A stretch of DNA of 64,000 nt from Mycolicibacterium sp. P9-64 (GTDB lineage Bacteria; Actinomycetota; Actinomycetes; Mycobacteriales; Mycobacteriaceae), in contig NZ_NPKO01000002.1 of the NCBI RefSeq assembly GCF_008329605.1, positions 558,001-622,000 on the forward strand, written 5' to 3'. Shown here piece after piece: positions 13,709 to 23,458 of this stretch. Positions within the stretch are counted from its first letter, which is position 1; each line of letters opens with the position of its first letter. The notes below the pieces were generated by a model. The model saw only the letters and a list, made by a program, of their open reading frames with translations, was not told the origin of the DNA and searched no databases. Made by a program: the position numbers and the translations under genes.

Positions 13709-15066
13709 CGACGCGTGAACTACTGGCGCGGGAGCTGACCCAGGCACGCGATCGCACGCTGCGCCTCGTCGAGTTCGACGACGCCGAGCTGATGCGCCAG
13801 TACGACCCACTGATGAGTCCTCTGGTGTGGGACCTCGCGCACATCGGCCAGCAGGAGGAGCTGTGGCTGCTGCGCGGCGGCGACCCGAACAGACCCGGCA
13901 TGCTGCCCGCGTCGGTGGACAGTCTCTACGACGCGTTCGTGCACTCGCGGGCCAGCCGCGCCGACCTTCCGCTGCTGCCGCCTTCCGACGCCCGTGCGTA
14001 TTGCCGCACCGTGCGGTCCAAGGCGCTCGATGCATTGGCGGCGCTGCCCGACGATGACGGCACGGGAGTGGATCCGGCCTTCGTCTACGGCCTGGTGATC
14101 AGCCACGAGAACCAGCACGACGAAACGATGCTGCAGGCCCTCGGCCTGCGGTCGGGTCCGCCGATCCTCGGGACCGGCACGCCGTTGCCGCTCGGCCGCC
14201 AAGGGGTTGCGGGTACGTCGGTGCCGGTGCCCGGCGGGCCGTTCGTGCTCGGCGTCGACGCGGTCACCGAACCGCACTCGCTGGACAACGAGCGGCCGGC
14301 ACACGTCGTCGACGTGCCCAGCTTCAGGATCGGGCGGGTGCCCGTCACCAACGCCGAGTGGCGCGGGTTCATCGACGACGGCGGATACCGCGAGCCCCGG
14401 TGGTGGTCCGATCGCGGCTGGGCACATTGCCAGGAAGCCGGCCTGGTGGCGCCGAAGTTCTGGAATATCGGAGCGACGGGACAAGGTATCGGGGCGAGCG
14501 GAGCGACGGGACAAGGTATCGGGGCGCCGGGAGGTCCCGACGGCACCCGTACCCGGTTCGGCCACGTCGAGGACATTCCCCCCGACGAGCCCGTTCAACA
14601 CGTGACGTTCTTCGAAGCCGAGGCGTACGCGGCGTGGGCCGGTGCCCGACTGCCCACGGAGGTGGAGTGGGAGAAGGCGTGCGCGTGGGATCCGGTCGCG
14701 CAGAAACGCCGCCGGTTTCCTTGGGGTGCAACCGAACCCACCGCGGGGTTGGCCAACCTGGATGGCGACGCGCTGCGGCCGGCACCTGTCGGGGCTTACC
14801 CGGCTGGCGCGTCGGCGTACGGCGCGGAACAGATGCTCGGCGACGTGTGGGAGTGGACGACGTCACCGCTGCGACCGTGGCCAGGATTCACGCCGATGGT
14901 CTACGAGCAATACACGAAGCCGTTCTTCGACGGCGACTACCGCGTGCTGCGCGGAGGGGCATGGGCGGTCGGATCGAACATCGTGCGACCGAGCTTCCGG
15001 AACTGGGATCACCCCATTCGACGGCAGATCTTCTCCGGCGTCAGGCTTGCTTGGGACGAGCGATGA
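13705..15066 (+). CDS. egtB: Ergothioneine sulfoxide synthase EgtB
   Basis: An iron(II)- and oxygen-dependent enzyme joining gamma-glutamylcysteine to trimethylhistidine (hercynine). The N-terminal DinB-type four-helix domain carries the iron-ligand histidines in [10 protein letters not shown] (residue 46) and [10 protein letters not shown] (134 and 138). The C-terminal FGE-sulfatase fold is recognised by [11 protein letters not shown] and [12 protein letters not shown]. The 453 residues exceed the usual length because of an unusual insertion at about 256-275, two near-identical [11 protein letters not shown] units encoded by the dispersed repeat, located in a loop after KFWNI. GTG start overlapping egtA. 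Confidence 0.95.
   Translation: MTTRELLARELTQARDRTLRLVEFDDAELMRQYDPLMSPLVWDLAHIGQQEELWLLRGGDPNRPGMLPASVDSLYDAFVHSRASRADLPLLPPSDARAYCRTVRSKALDALAALPDDDGTGVDPAFVYGLVISHENQHDETMLQALGLRSGPPILGTGTPLPLGRQGVAGTSVPVPGGPFVLGVDAVTEPHSLDNERPAHVVDVPSFRIGRVPVTNAEWRGFIDDGGYREPRWWSDRGWAHCQEAGLVAPKFWNIGATGQGIGASGATGQGIGAPGGPDGTRTRFGHVEDIPPDEPVQHVTFFEAEAYAAWAGARLPTEVEWEKACAWDPVAQKRRRFPWGATEPTAGLANLDGDALRPAPVGAYPAGASAYGAEQMLGDVWEWTTSPLRPWPGFTPMVYEQYTKPFFDGDYRVLRGGAWAVGSNIVRPSFRNWDHPIRRQIFSGVRLAWDER
14470..14527 (+). repeat. In-frame tandem repeat inside egtB
   Basis: Two copies of a 30-bp unit (core GGAGCGACGGGACAAGGTAT joined by CGGGGCGAGC) encode GATGQGIGA twice. The unit is a variant of the dispersed repeat family, and the 30-bp period preserves the reading frame. 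Confidence 0.8.
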
Positions 15067-15096
15067 GTCCCTGCGCGATGTTCGGGGAGGCCTGAC

Positions 15097-15801
15097 GTGT
15101 GCCGGCATCTCGGCTGGCTGGGTGCACCCGTGTCGGTGGCGTCACTGGTCCTGGAGCCAACGTACGGCCTTCTGGTGCAGTCGTATTCGCCGCGGCGTCA
15201 GAAGCACGGCCTCGTCAACGCCGACGGTTGGGGCGTCGGCTTCCATTCGCAGGACTTGCCCGACGGCAGGCCCGCGCGGTGGCGCAGCGCGGCCCCGCTG
15301 TGGGGTGACGCGTCGTTCGCCTCCGTGGCGCCCGCGTTGCGCAGTGGTTGCGTCGTCGCGGCGGTCCGCTCGGCCACCGTCGGCATGCCCATCGAAGCGT
15401 CGGCAACGGCGCCGTTCACCGACGGCAAATGGCTGCTGTCGCACAACGGGGTGGTCGACCGGTCGGTTCTGCCGCCGTCCGCAGCGGCCGAATCAACGGT
15501 CGACAGCGCACTTCTCGCGGCACTGATCTTCGATCGGGGACTCGACCGGCTCGGCGACACCGTCGCAGAGGTTGGGACTGCAGACCCGAATGCTCGTCTG
15601 AACATACTGGCCGCCAACGGCTCTCGGATGCTCGCGACCACGTGGGGTGACACCCTGTCGGTTCTGCGACGTAACGACGGCGTGGTGCTGGCCAGCGAAC
15701 CCTACGACGACGACCCCGACTGGCAGGAGATCCCCGACCGCCATCTGGTCGACGTCACCGGCAACCACATCGAGCTCGTTCCACTGAAGGGATCGTCATG
15801 A
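15097..15801 (+). CDS. egtC: Gamma-glutamyl hercynylcysteine sulfoxide hydrolase EgtC
   Basis: A class II glutamine amidotransferase-fold hydrolase that removes the glutamyl group from the EgtB product. The mature enzyme uses the N-terminal cysteine, present as Cys2 in [11 protein letters not shown]. The Ntn-hydrolase motifs [10 protein letters not shown] and LSHNGVVD are intact. Length (234) is normal. GTG start 30 bp after egtB, preceded by GGGGAGG. It overlaps the egtD start by 4 bp (ATGA), consistent with one operon. Confidence 0.95.
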   Translation: MCRHLGWLGAPVSVASLVLEPTYGLLVQSYSPRRQKHGLVNADGWGVGFHSQDLPDGRPARWRSAAPLWGDASFASVAPALRSGCVVAAVRSATVGMPIEASATAPFTDGKWLLSHNGVVDRSVLPPSAAAESTVDSALLAALIFDRGLDRLGDTVAEVGTADPNARLNILAANGSRMLATTWGDTLSVLRRNDGVVLASEPYDDDPDWQEIPDRHLVDVTGNHIELVPLKGSS

Positions 15802-16763
15802 CCTTGTCGTTGTCCAACTACCTCGCCGCCGACTCCGCGGCCGACGCGTTGCGGCGAGACGTGCGCGACGGGCTGACTCAGATGCCGAAGTCGCTGCCGC
15901 CCAAGTGGTTCTACGACTCCGTCGGCAGTGACTTGTTCGACCAGATCACCCGGCTACCCGAGTACTACCCGACGCGGGCCGAGGCCGAGATCCTGCGGGC
16001 CCGTGCCTCGGACATCGCTGCGGCATCCGGCGCCGACACGCTTGTCGAACTCGGCAGCGGGACCTCGGAGAAGACCAGGACCCTGCTGGACGCACTGCGG
16101 GACGGAGGATCGCTGCAGCGGTTCATCCCGTTCGACGTCGATGCCTCCGTGCTGGAGTCGGCCGGTGCCGCCATCGGGCAGGAGTACCCCGGCATCGAGA
16201 TCGACGCCGTCTGTGGCGACTTCGAAGAACATCTCGGCAAGATCCCCCACGTCGGTCGTCGGCTGGTGATCTTCCTCGGCTCGACCATCGGCAACCTCAC
16301 CACCGGGCCACGCGCGCAATTCCTCGCCGCGCTGGCGGACAACCTGGAACCCGGCGACGGGCTGCTGCTGGGGACCGACCTGGTCAAGGATGTCGACCGG
16401 CTGGTGCGCGCCTACGACGACAGCGCCGGGGTGACCGCCAAGTTCAACAAGAACGTGCTCGCGGTGGTGAACAGGGAGCTCGACGCCGACTTCGACCTCG
16501 ACGCCTTCGAGCACGTCGCGCGCTGGAACCCCGACGAGGAGCGCATCGAAATGTGGCTGCGGGCAAGCAGTCCGCAACGCGTGCGCATCGGCGGGCTCGA
16601 CCTGACCGTTGACTTCGCCGCAGGCGAGGAGATGCTCACCGAGGTGTCCTGCAAGTTCAGGGCCGACGCCGTCGCCGAGGAACTCGCCGCCGTTGGTCTG
16701 CGCCGGACCAACTGGTGGACCGATCAGGCCGGGGACTTCGGGCTGTCACTCGCAGTCAAGTGA
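15798..16763 (+). CDS. egtD: Histidine N-alpha-methyltransferase EgtD
   Basis: Trimethylates histidine with SAM to form hercynine, the first step of ergothioneine synthesis. The 321-residue protein shows the SAM site [16 protein letters not shown] and [10 protein letters not shown], plus the family-specific N-terminus [20 protein letters not shown] and [13 protein letters not shown]. Length matches characterised EgtD. Start and stop are each shared with neighbours (ATGA with egtC, GTGA with egtE), so translation is probably coupled. Acts in the cytoplasm. Confidence 0.97.
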   Translation: MTLSLSNYLAADSAADALRRDVRDGLTQMPKSLPPKWFYDSVGSDLFDQITRLPEYYPTRAEAEILRARASDIAAASGADTLVELGSGTSEKTRTLLDALRDGGSLQRFIPFDVDASVLESAGAAIGQEYPGIEIDAVCGDFEEHLGKIPHVGRRLVIFLGSTIGNLTTGPRAQFLAALADNLEPGDGLLLGTDLVKDVDRLVRAYDDSAGVTAKFNKNVLAVVNRELDADFDLDAFEHVARWNPDEERIEMWLRASSPQRVRIGGLDLTVDFAAGEEMLTEVSCKFRADAVAEELAAVGLRRTNWWTDQAGDFGLSLAVK

Positions 16764-17845
16764 GCCTGGCGACCGCCTGGCGGGACGCCAGACCGGCGAT
16801 GGCGGGCGTGCACCTCGACAGCGCTGCCTGCTCCCGGCAGACCTTTGCTGTCATCGACGCCGTGGCACGGCATTCACGGCACGAGGCCGAGGTCGGCGGA
16901 TACGTCGCCGCCGAAGCCGCCGAACCCGTACTCGAGGCGGGACGCGCTGCCGTCGCGGCCCTCACCGGCTTCAGTGCCGCCGATGTCGTCTTCACCAGGA
17001 GCGCCAGCCACGCCCTCGACATCCTGCTCGGCGACTGGCGTGGCCCCAAGACCCTGGCCTGCCTGCCCGGCGAGTTCGGGCCGAACCTGGTCATCATGGC
17101 GCAACACGGCTTCGCCGTGCGGCTGCTGCCCGTCGACGACGACGGCCGCCTCGACGTCGACGCCGCAGCTCGGTTCTTGCGGGCGGATCCGGCTGCGCTG
17201 GTGCACTTCACGCCGCTGGGCAGCCACCGCGGCATCGTTCAGCCCGTCGCCGCGATCGGCGCGGTGTGTCGCGATCTGGGAATCCCGTTGATCGTCGACG
17301 CCGCCCAGGCGTTCGCCCACCTCGTCTGCGCCGACATTGGCGCAGACGCGGTGTACACGGCGTCGCGGAAGTGGACGGCCGGTCCGCGAGGGCTCGGCCT
17401 GCTTGCCGCTCGCAGCGGGATGGTGGGCGAGTCGACGCTCGAATGGCTCGGTCACACGGAGGTGAGTACCGCTGCGCAGGTTGGTCTTTCGATCGCGCTC
17501 GGCGAGCACCTCGCCGCAGGTCCCGCACGAATCCGGGCCGGACTGGCCGAGCTTGGCGCCATGACGCGCACCGTGCTGGCCGGCGTGGCGGGCTGGCAGG
17601 TGGTCGAACCACCCGACGAGCCCAGTGCCATAACGACATTGAGCCCACCCGACGGCGTCGACCCGCAGATCGTGCGGGACAGGTTGATCGCCGAACACCG
17701 AATCGTCACCACCTACGCCGGCATCGGGCGCGCGCCCCGCGAGATGACCCGACCCGCGTTGAGGCTGGCCCCGCACGTCGACGCCACAGACGAGGACCTC
17801 GAGGCTTTCGCCGCGGCGTTGGTGTCCGTGATGGCGACGCTCTAG
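16760..17845 (+). CDS. egtE: Hercynylcysteine sulfoxide lyase EgtE
   Basis: A PLP-dependent C-S lyase completing ergothioneine synthesis. The 361-residue protein is an aminotransferase class V fold: [11 protein letters not shown] near the N-terminus, the aspartate pairing with PLP in [11 protein letters not shown], and the Schiff-base lysine in [15 protein letters not shown] start overlaps egtD. It ends the operon. Downstream the M. tuberculosis gene order is broken by the mno-mft island, so egtE marks the left junction. Confidence 0.93.
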   Translation: MSLATAWRDARPAMAGVHLDSAACSRQTFAVIDAVARHSRHEAEVGGYVAAEAAEPVLEAGRAAVAALTGFSAADVVFTRSASHALDILLGDWRGPKTLACLPGEFGPNLVIMAQHGFAVRLLPVDDDGRLDVDAAARFLRADPAALVHFTPLGSHRGIVQPVAAIGAVCRDLGIPLIVDAAQAFAHLVCADIGADAVYTASRKWTAGPRGLGLLAARSGMVGESTLEWLGHTEVSTAAQVGLSIALGEHLAAGPARIRAGLAELGAMTRTVLAGVAGWQVVEPPDEPSAITTLSPPDGVDPQIVRDRLIAEHRIVTTYAGIGRAPREMTRPALRLAPHVDATDEDLEAFAAALVSVMATL

Positions 17846-17863
17846 GCGTTTCGCGGCGCGTGG

Positions 17864-17881
17864 CCTACCCGATCGGTCAGG
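17864..17881. promoter_or_regulatory. Candidate MnoR-type operator upstream of mno
   Basis: CCTACCCGATCGGTCAGG is palindromic at 7 of 9 positions and on the minus strand contains GATCGGGTAGG, identical to part of the palindrome at 22075-22098. A second inverted repeat, TCGGGAC/GTCCCGA (17882-17904, 9-nt spacer), abuts it. Both lie within the 169-bp gap ahead of mno. Confidence 0.5.
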
Positions 17882-18014
17882 TCGGGACTGCCCAGTCGTC
17901 CCGAATGCTGCTGCCCGACGATTCGTTTCTCGCGCAATGGTGTTCCCTGCGTCACCGTGACGGACCTACGTTGATGCCGACACGCCTTGCTCCCTCCAGA
18001 GAGGACGACCCGCC

Positions 18015-19307
18015 ATGAAGGTCGAAGATCTACTCAAGCCGTTCCCCATCAAGGAATTTCATCCCTTTCCGCGCGCCATGATGGGTCCGGGCGCTCATGA
18101 GATGGTGGGCCCGGAAGCCCTCAAGATGGGCTTCAAGAAGACGCTGCTGATGTCGTCGGGTCTGCGTGGCACGGACATCGTGCACAACATGGCCGAATCG
18201 TTGAAGTGGCATGGCCTCGAGGTCGTCGTGTACGACCAGGTCGAGTCCAATCCCAAGGACTACAACGTGATGGACTCGGTGAAGCTGTACCAGGAGCAGG
18301 AGTGCGACAGCTTCGTCTCCATCGGTGGCGGGTCCACCCACGACGCGTGCAAGGGCGCCCGCATCTCCGTGGCCCACGATGGTCGCAACGTCAACGACTT
18401 CGAGGGCTTCAACATGTCCGAGAACCCGAAGAACCCGCCGCACATAGCGATATCGACTACCGCGGGCACCGGCTCGGAGACGTCGTGGGCGTACGTCATC
18501 ACAGACACCACCACCGATCCCGACAACCCGCACAAGTACGTCGCGTTCGACGACGCGTGTGTGGCGACGCTGGCCGTCGACGACCCGGTGCTCTATTACA
18601 GCTGCCCGGTCGACTACACCGCGCAGTGCGGATTCGACGTGTTGGCGCATGCCTCGGAGCCCTATGTCTCCCGGTTGAACTTCGAGCCGTCGCTTGGCAA
18701 CGCGATCCGCGCGATCAAGCTGACTGCCGAGAATCTGCGCGAGGCTACCTGGAACGGTCAGGATCTGGCCGGTCGCCAGGGCATGATGTACGCGCAATAC
18801 ATTGCCGCGCAGGCATTCAACTCCGGTGGGTTGGGCATCATCCACTCCATCTCGCACGCCATCAGCGCGTTCTACGACACTCATCACGGCCTGAACAACG
18901 CCATCGCGCTACCACGGGTGTGGGCATTCAACATGTCGGCCGCCTACAAACGGTTCGCCGACATCGCCCAGGCGATGGGCGTCGACACCTACGGCATGAC
19001 CGACGTCCAGGCTGCTGATGCCGCTCTGGCCGCCGCGATCCGACTGCTGCGTGACGTCAACATCATCGAGAAGTTCACCGACGTCAAACAAGACAGCTAC
19101 TCGAAGAATCGGCTGGGCCTCGGCCCCACCAAGTTCTACGAGAACGCGCCTGTGATCAAGGGTGACAAGGCCGACGTCGAGCGCATCACCAACCACGTGC
19201 TCGGTGACGCTTGCACACCCGGTAACGCCAAGGAGTGCACGTTCGACCTCGTCCGCCCGGTCGTCGAGCACTGCATGAACGGCGACCTCGACGAGCTTCT
19301 CCCGTGA
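18015..19307 (+). CDS. mno: NDMA-dependent alcohol (methanol) dehydrogenase, iron-containing ADH family
   Basis: A 430-residue group III (iron-type) alcohol dehydrogenase of the actinobacterial class with tightly bound nicotinamide cofactor, assayed with nitrosodimethylaniline. In vivo the electron acceptor for these enzymes is thought to be mycofactocin. Visible motifs are the cofactor loop SIGGGSTHDACKGA, TTAGTGSETS, and the metal-binding region CGFDVLAHASEPYVS with SISHAISAFYDTHHGLNNAIALP. The start has a good AGAGAGGA site. It heads a run of co-directional genes (ATPase, VWA, second dehydrogenase, MnoSR) next to mft genes. M. smegmatis has a closely similar locus. Substrate range (methanol, other primary alcohols, diols) is not decidable here. 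Confidence 0.9.
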   Translation: MKVEDLLKPFPIKEFHPFPRAMMGPGAHEMVGPEALKMGFKKTLLMSSGLRGTDIVHNMAESLKWHGLEVVVYDQVESNPKDYNVMDSVKLYQEQECDSFVSIGGGSTHDACKGARISVAHDGRNVNDFEGFNMSENPKNPPHIAISTTAGTGSETSWAYVITDTTTDPDNPHKYVAFDDACVATLAVDDPVLYYSCPVDYTAQCGFDVLAHASEPYVSRLNFEPSLGNAIRAIKLTAENLREATWNGQDLAGRQGMMYAQYIAAQAFNSGGLGIIHSISHAISAFYDTHHGLNNAIALPRVWAFNMSAAYKRFADIAQAMGVDTYGMTDVQAADAALAAAIRLLRDVNIIEKFTDVKQDSYSKNRLGLGPTKFYENAPVIKGDKADVERITNHVLGDACTPGNAKECTFDLVRPVVEHCMNGDLDELLP

Positions 19308-19317
19308 TGTCGCGCTG

Positions 19318-20520
19318 ATGTCGCAACCCTTTTCCACCATAGAGGAAGTGCAAGAGGCGCTTGTCGGCGAGGGTTACATCGCCGACGAGCGGCTGGCGAC
19401 AACGATTTTCCTGCAGACCAGACTCGACAAGCCGGTTCTGATCGAAGGCCCGGCAGGCGTCGGCAAGACGGAGCTGGCGAAGGCACTTGCCACGGCCACC
19501 GGCCGACGACTACTCCGCCTGCAGTGCTACGAAGGTCAGGACGAGACCAAGGCGCTCTACGAGTGGGACTACGGCAAACAGCTCCTCTACACGCAGATCC
19601 TGCGGGAGAAGATCGGGCAACTGGTGGCAGACGCCAGAGATCTCGACGAAGCCGTCGACCGGATCGGCGAGCAGGAGAGCGTGTTCTTCTCCGACCGGTT
19701 CCTGGCGTCCCGGCCGCTGCTGGAGGCTGTGCGCTCCGACGAACCGGTAGTGCTGCTGATCGACGAGATCGACCGCGCTGACGAGGCGCTGGAAGCCGTG
19801 CTGCTGGAACTGCTTGGTGAATACCAGGTTTCGGTCCCCGAGATCGGGACCTTCACCGCCAAGCACGCGCCCTACGTCATTCTTACGTCCAACAACACCC
19901 GCGATCTGGCGGCCGCGCTGAAGCGTCGCTGCCTGCATCTATTCCTCGACTATCCCTCGGCCGAGCGCGAATTGGAGATCGTACGGTCGAAGGACACCGG
20001 TCTCACCGATGCGTTGGCCGCCCAACTCGTCGAAGTAGTGCGTGGGCTCCGCGACCTCGATCTCAGGAAAGCGCCGAGCATCTCCGAGACCATCGACTGG
20101 GCCCGCACGCTCGCGGTGCTCGGGGTCGACGAACTATCCGCCAAGGTGTTGTCCGACACCATTTCGGTGGTGATCAAGTACGACAAGGACGTCCGCAAGT
20201 CTCTCGAAGCGCTACCGCGCCTGATCGATCCGAATGCGAAAGTGCCAGACACACTGCACAACGGCCACGCACACGCCCATGGACACGGTCACAGCCATGA
20301 CCACGGCCACGCCGAACCCCCGTCGCTTCGCTCGCCCCACGCCGAACCCCCGTCGCTTCGCTCGCCCCACGCCGAACCCCCGTCGCTTCGCTCGCCCCAG
20401 CCCGCACCGGAGCGCGATGGCAAGGCCGCCAGAGAGGCCAAGGACAAGCCCGGCCGGTTCAGCAACGGCTATTACGGCACTCCGAAGGTCCCGTCGCCGA
20501 GCCGGCGCAGGCCCTTCTAA
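19318..20520 (+). CDS. MoxR/CoxD-type AAA+ ATPase with His-rich, repeat-expanded tail
   Basis: A 400-residue AAA+ ATPase with Walker A GPAGVGKT (44-51), Walker B VVLLIDEID (144-152) and sensor region ILTSNNTRDL. The family works with VWA proteins to mature or insert cofactors in enzymes, for example CoxD/CoxE for CO dehydrogenase. Here the VWA partner follows 8 bp downstream and an NDMA-dependent dehydrogenase lies 10 bp upstream, suggesting maturation of that dehydrogenase. After the AAA core comes a His-rich stretch (HAHAHGHGHSHDHGHAE), then three AEPPSLRSPH units from the dispersed 30-bp repeat. The tail is probably disordered and may bind metal. Confidence 0.88.
   Translation: MSQPFSTIEEVQEALVGEGYIADERLATTIFLQTRLDKPVLIEGPAGVGKTELAKALATATGRRLLRLQCYEGQDETKALYEWDYGKQLLYTQILREKIGQLVADARDLDEAVDRIGEQESVFFSDRFLASRPLLEAVRSDEPVVLLIDEIDRADEALEAVLLELLGEYQVSVPEIGTFTAKHAPYVILTSNNTRDLAAALKRRCLHLFLDYPSAERELEIVRSKDTGLTDALAAQLVEVVRGLRDLDLRKAPSISETIDWARTLAVLGVDELSAKVLSDTISVVIKYDKDVRKSLEALPRLIDPNAKVPDTLHNGHAHAHGHGHSHDHGHAEPPSLRSPHAEPPSLRSPHAEPPSLRSPQPAPERDGKAAREAKDKPGRFSNGYYGTPKVPSPSRRRPF
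20311..20400 (+). repeat. Three 30-bp tandem repeats in the MoxR-type gene
   Basis: Three consecutive 30-bp copies (exact apart from the last base) read GCCGAACCCCCGTCGCTTCG then CTCGCCCCAC. The reverse complement contains GGCGAGCGAAGCGACGGG, the same core as at 5823 and 47701. They are in frame and encode AEPPSLRSPH repeatedly. Confidence 0.9.
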
Positions 20521-20528
20521 ACACGCTC

Positions 20529-22067
20529 GTGGAAGCGACCCTGCACCGGTTCGTTCGGCTCCTTCGCCTTGGCGGACTGCGTATCTCGATACCCGAGGCG
20601 CTGGACGCCATGCGGTGCGCCGGGCAGCCCGGTGTCCTCACCTCCCGGGCTGTTCTGCAGACCGCGTTGCGGGTGTCGCTCGTCAAGGACCAACGTGACG
20701 AGCCGATGTTCGACGAGATCTTCGCGGCGTTCTTCGCGTTGGTGCGGGTCGGCAGTGGAGACGGAGCCGACTCCGGCCACTCCCACGCTCACGACGACCT
20801 CGTCGACGGCGGAGAACTGGAGTCCTTCACCTTGTCCGAGGAGCCGAGCGACAAGCCGGAGGAAGGCCACGAGCACGGCAAGCCCAAGAGCATCCGCCAG
20901 TTCTTCAAGCAAGAGGATCTGGCGCAGCAGTACAACCTGCACCAAGAGGCCAACAAGATCGACCTGGCGGCGCTGACCGACCAGATCGTCTTCTCCAAGG
21001 AGAGTGTGGGGCTCGACGACAACAAGTACCGCGTCGAGCTGTCCGCCGACCGACTGCACGGAGCCGGTCCGCCAGGCACGCTCTCGTCGTCGACGGCGAC
21101 CAGCGTCGACGCGTCGCTGACGATCGCCGAACAGGACGCGCTGCTCGGCTGGCTCAACGACCTCGACGACGCGGACTACGACGGCGACGAATCGGACGCC
21201 GCTGCGCTGCGTCGACGGCTGACCGGTGTGTTGGAGAACCTGCCGCAGGCGCTCAAGCGTCACCTGGAGGCGCTGTTGGCGCTCGAGCAGCGGATCGTCG
21301 AGACCCGCGAACGACGAGAGGCGAAGGTCGACCGCATCGCCGAGGCGGAGCGTGCCGACCTCGAGGACTCCCTGCGCCGACTGGCGCGGAGTCTGCACGG
21401 GGCGTTGACCCACCGGCGTCGGGCGGCCGCAGCAGGGCGGGTCGACTCCGGTGCGACCATGCGCCGCAACATGCGGTTCGACGGCATCCCGTTCGTCCCG
21501 GTCACAGTGCGTCGCGCCGAGGACCGGCCGCGGCTGGTGGTGCTTGCCGACGTCAGTCTGTCGGTGCGCGCGACGTCGCGCTTCACGCTCAGCCTCGTGC
21601 ACGGCCTGCAGGATCTCTTCACTCAGGTCCGCTCATTCGCCTTCGTGGCCCAGGTCGCCGAGACCACGGACCTGTTCCGCGATCACCCCGCCGAGCGGGC
21701 GCTCGGGCTGATCTTCGGAGAGGGACCGTTCGACCTCATAGACACGGACGCCAACTCCGACTACGGCAGCGTATTCGGGGAGTTCCTGGCCGAACACGCG
21801 TCCGCAGTGACCCGCCGAACCACCGTCGTCGTTCTCGGCGACGGCCGCAACAACACGAACGACCCCAATCTGGCGGCCTTCGAAGAGATCACCCGCCGGG
21901 CCCGCGAGACCATCTGGCTCACACCCGAGCCCCGATACTCGTGGGGGCTTGGCAGCTGCGATCTGCCGGCTTATGCGGAGTTCTGCGACCGCGTGCGGGT
22001 CGTGCGTGACCTGCGCGGGCTCGAGCACACCGCGCTGGAGTTGGCGACGGCCCAGGTCGGGCGGTGA
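20529..22067 (+). CDS. VWA-domain (CoxE-like) protein, partner of the AAA+ ATPase
   Basis: A 512-residue protein. The C-terminal third is a von Willebrand A domain of the CoxE type with the MIDAS motif DVSLS (341-345) and a later Thr/Asp loop around LGDGRNNTND. The middle is charged and helical; the region near residues 79-118 has His-rich runs (HSHAHDD, GHEHGK), echoing the partner ATPase tail. MoxR-VWA pairs act as chaperones using Mg2+-dependent protein contacts. GTG start 8 bp after the ATPase stop. Its end lies 8 bp before a strong palindrome, so a new promoter may start there. Confidence 0.87.
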   Translation: MEATLHRFVRLLRLGGLRISIPEALDAMRCAGQPGVLTSRAVLQTALRVSLVKDQRDEPMFDEIFAAFFALVRVGSGDGADSGHSHAHDDLVDGGELESFTLSEEPSDKPEEGHEHGKPKSIRQFFKQEDLAQQYNLHQEANKIDLAALTDQIVFSKESVGLDDNKYRVELSADRLHGAGPPGTLSSSTATSVDASLTIAEQDALLGWLNDLDDADYDGDESDAAALRRRLTGVLENLPQALKRHLEALLALEQRIVETRERREAKVDRIAEAERADLEDSLRRLARSLHGALTHRRRAAAAGRVDSGATMRRNMRFDGIPFVPVTVRRAEDRPRLVVLADVSLSVRATSRFTLSLVHGLQDLFTQVRSFAFVAQVAETTDLFRDHPAERALGLIFGEGPFDLIDTDANSDYGSVFGEFLAEHASAVTRRTTVVVLGDGRNNTNDPNLAAFEEITRRARETIWLTPEPRYSWGLGSCDLPAYAEFCDRVRVVRDLRGLEHTALELATAQVGR

Positions 22068-22074
22068 GCCCGCG

Positions 22075-22098
22075 CTACCTGCCCGATCGGGTAGGTAG
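22075..22098. promoter_or_regulatory. Near-perfect 24-bp palindrome, candidate MnoR operator
   Basis: The left half CTACCTGCCCGA and right half TCGGGTAGGTAG are complementary at 11 of 12 positions. It begins 8 bp after the VWA gene and lies about 107 bp before the chosen start of the second dehydrogenase. It shares GATCGGGTAGG with the site before mno and GGGTAGGTA with the site before mftA. Confidence 0.6.
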
Positions 22099-22204
22099 AG
22101 AGCTGGCCGGTACGGGGTGTGGTCTGCACCGGTTGGGCAATACTGTGGACTGGGAGATGTTATCCGGGTCACAGTCTCAGAACCCGGCCGGTCGAGGCGG
22201 GACA

Positions 22205-23458
22205 GTGGTCGAATTGCGCGCAGGTCTGGCAGGCCGGGGAGTCGGCTACCCGGACGTCGCTCCGGCCCTGGTGCCCGAGTACGGCAGAGGCGTTGCAGGC
22301 AGCCTGCCGAATCGACTGCTCAAGTTTCACGCCCCCGAGATCGTGTTCGGCATCGATTCGATGGTCGAGGCCGCGCATGCAGCGCTCCGCCTCGGCGCGA
22401 TGCGGCCTCTACTGGTCACCGATCCCGGGCTGATCGAGGCGGGCTGGGTCGCCGAGCTCGTCGGTCACCTCAAGGCGCAAGGTGTGGACGCGCGGGTGTG
22501 GAGCGGCCTGACGCCCAATCCCAAGGACCACGAGATCGCCGCGGGCCACCAGTACTACCGCGAGCATGCCTGCGACGTGCTGATCGCCCTCGGTGGCGGT
22601 TCGGTGATCGACGCGGCCAAGGGCGTCGCGATCTTGGCCGCCAACGGCGGGAACATCCTCGACTACGCCGGCGTCGACAAGGCGACTGCGCCGATCCCGC
22701 CGCTCGTCGTCGTACCCACCACGTCGGGCACCGGTGCCGACGTCTCGCAGTTCTGCATCGTCACCGACACCACACGCGGTACGAAGATCACCATCCTCGG
22801 CAGGGCGCTGGTGCCCGACATCACCGTGATCGATCCGCGGGTATTGACGACCATGCCCGAATGGCTCAACGCCGCAACGGGTCTCGACGCGTTGACGCAC
22901 GGTATCGAGGCTTTTGTTTCACTGGGACACAACCAGCTCACCGACCATCACGCGCTGCGCGCGGTCGTCATGGTGACCGACAATTTGACTGCCACCATCG
23001 ACCGGCCGAAGGAGATGGGCGCGCGGGTGCTGATGGCGCAGGCCAGTCTGGAAGCCGGGTTGGCGTTCACCAACGCGATCCTCGGCGCGGCCCATGCGAT
23101 GAGCCATCAGGTCGGCGGCCTCCTCGACCTGCCGCACGGCGTCATCAACGGCATCCTGCTGCCGCACGTGATCCGGTTCAACGCCGAGGCCGACCCTGCG
23201 CCGTACGCCACCATCGCCAACTGCCTCGGGCTGGTGGATCCTCGGACCCCGGCGTCCGAGGCCGCATGCGCGCTGGCCGACCGGGTCGCGCGACTGGCCG
23301 CTGAAGTCGGGGTGCCGCGCGGGCTGGCCGAGATCGGGGTCAGCGACGACGATCTGCCGCGGCTGGCGGCGACGGCTCTGCAGGACGCCTGCATGACGAC
23401 CAACCCGCGAGCCGCCGACGAGGCGCAGGTGGAAGCGCTGTTCCGGGCGGCGATGTGA
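22205..23458 (+). CDS. Iron-containing alcohol dehydrogenase (1,3-propanediol-type)
   Basis: A 417-residue iron-type dehydrogenase of a different subgroup from mno. Motifs are GGGSVIDAAKG (cofactor), PTTSGTGADVSQF, GLDALTHGIEAFVS and GAAHAMSHQVGGLLDLPHG (metal-ligand histidines). The best M. smegmatis match I recall is the 1,3-propanediol dehydrogenase of the mno locus. The GTG at 22205 follows GAGGCGGG; the frame is open to 22064, but that would place the operator palindrome inside the coding region. A later GTG at 22270 (VPEYGRGV) is also possible. It overlaps mnoS by 4 bp. Substrate probably a short-chain alcohol or diol. Confidence 0.87.
   Translation: MVELRAGLAGRGVGYPDVAPALVPEYGRGVAGSLPNRLLKFHAPEIVFGIDSMVEAAHAALRLGAMRPLLVTDPGLIEAGWVAELVGHLKAQGVDARVWSGLTPNPKDHEIAAGHQYYREHACDVLIALGGGSVIDAAKGVAILAANGGNILDYAGVDKATAPIPPLVVVPTTSGTGADVSQFCIVTDTTRGTKITILGRALVPDITVIDPRVLTTMPEWLNAATGLDALTHGIEAFVSLGHNQLTDHHALRAVVMVTDNLTATIDRPKEMGARVLMAQASLEAGLAFTNAILGAAHAMSHQVGGLLDLPHGVINGILLPHVIRFNAEADPAPYATIANCLGLVDPRTPASEAACALADRVARLAAEVGVPRGLAEIGVSDDDLPRLAATALQDACMTTNPRAADEAQVEALFRAAM

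Noticed and set aside
12623..14035. 470-codon frame antisense to egtA/egtB
   Set aside because: Both sense genes are complete enzymes with catalytic motifs; the antisense product is Arg-rich without any recognisable domain.
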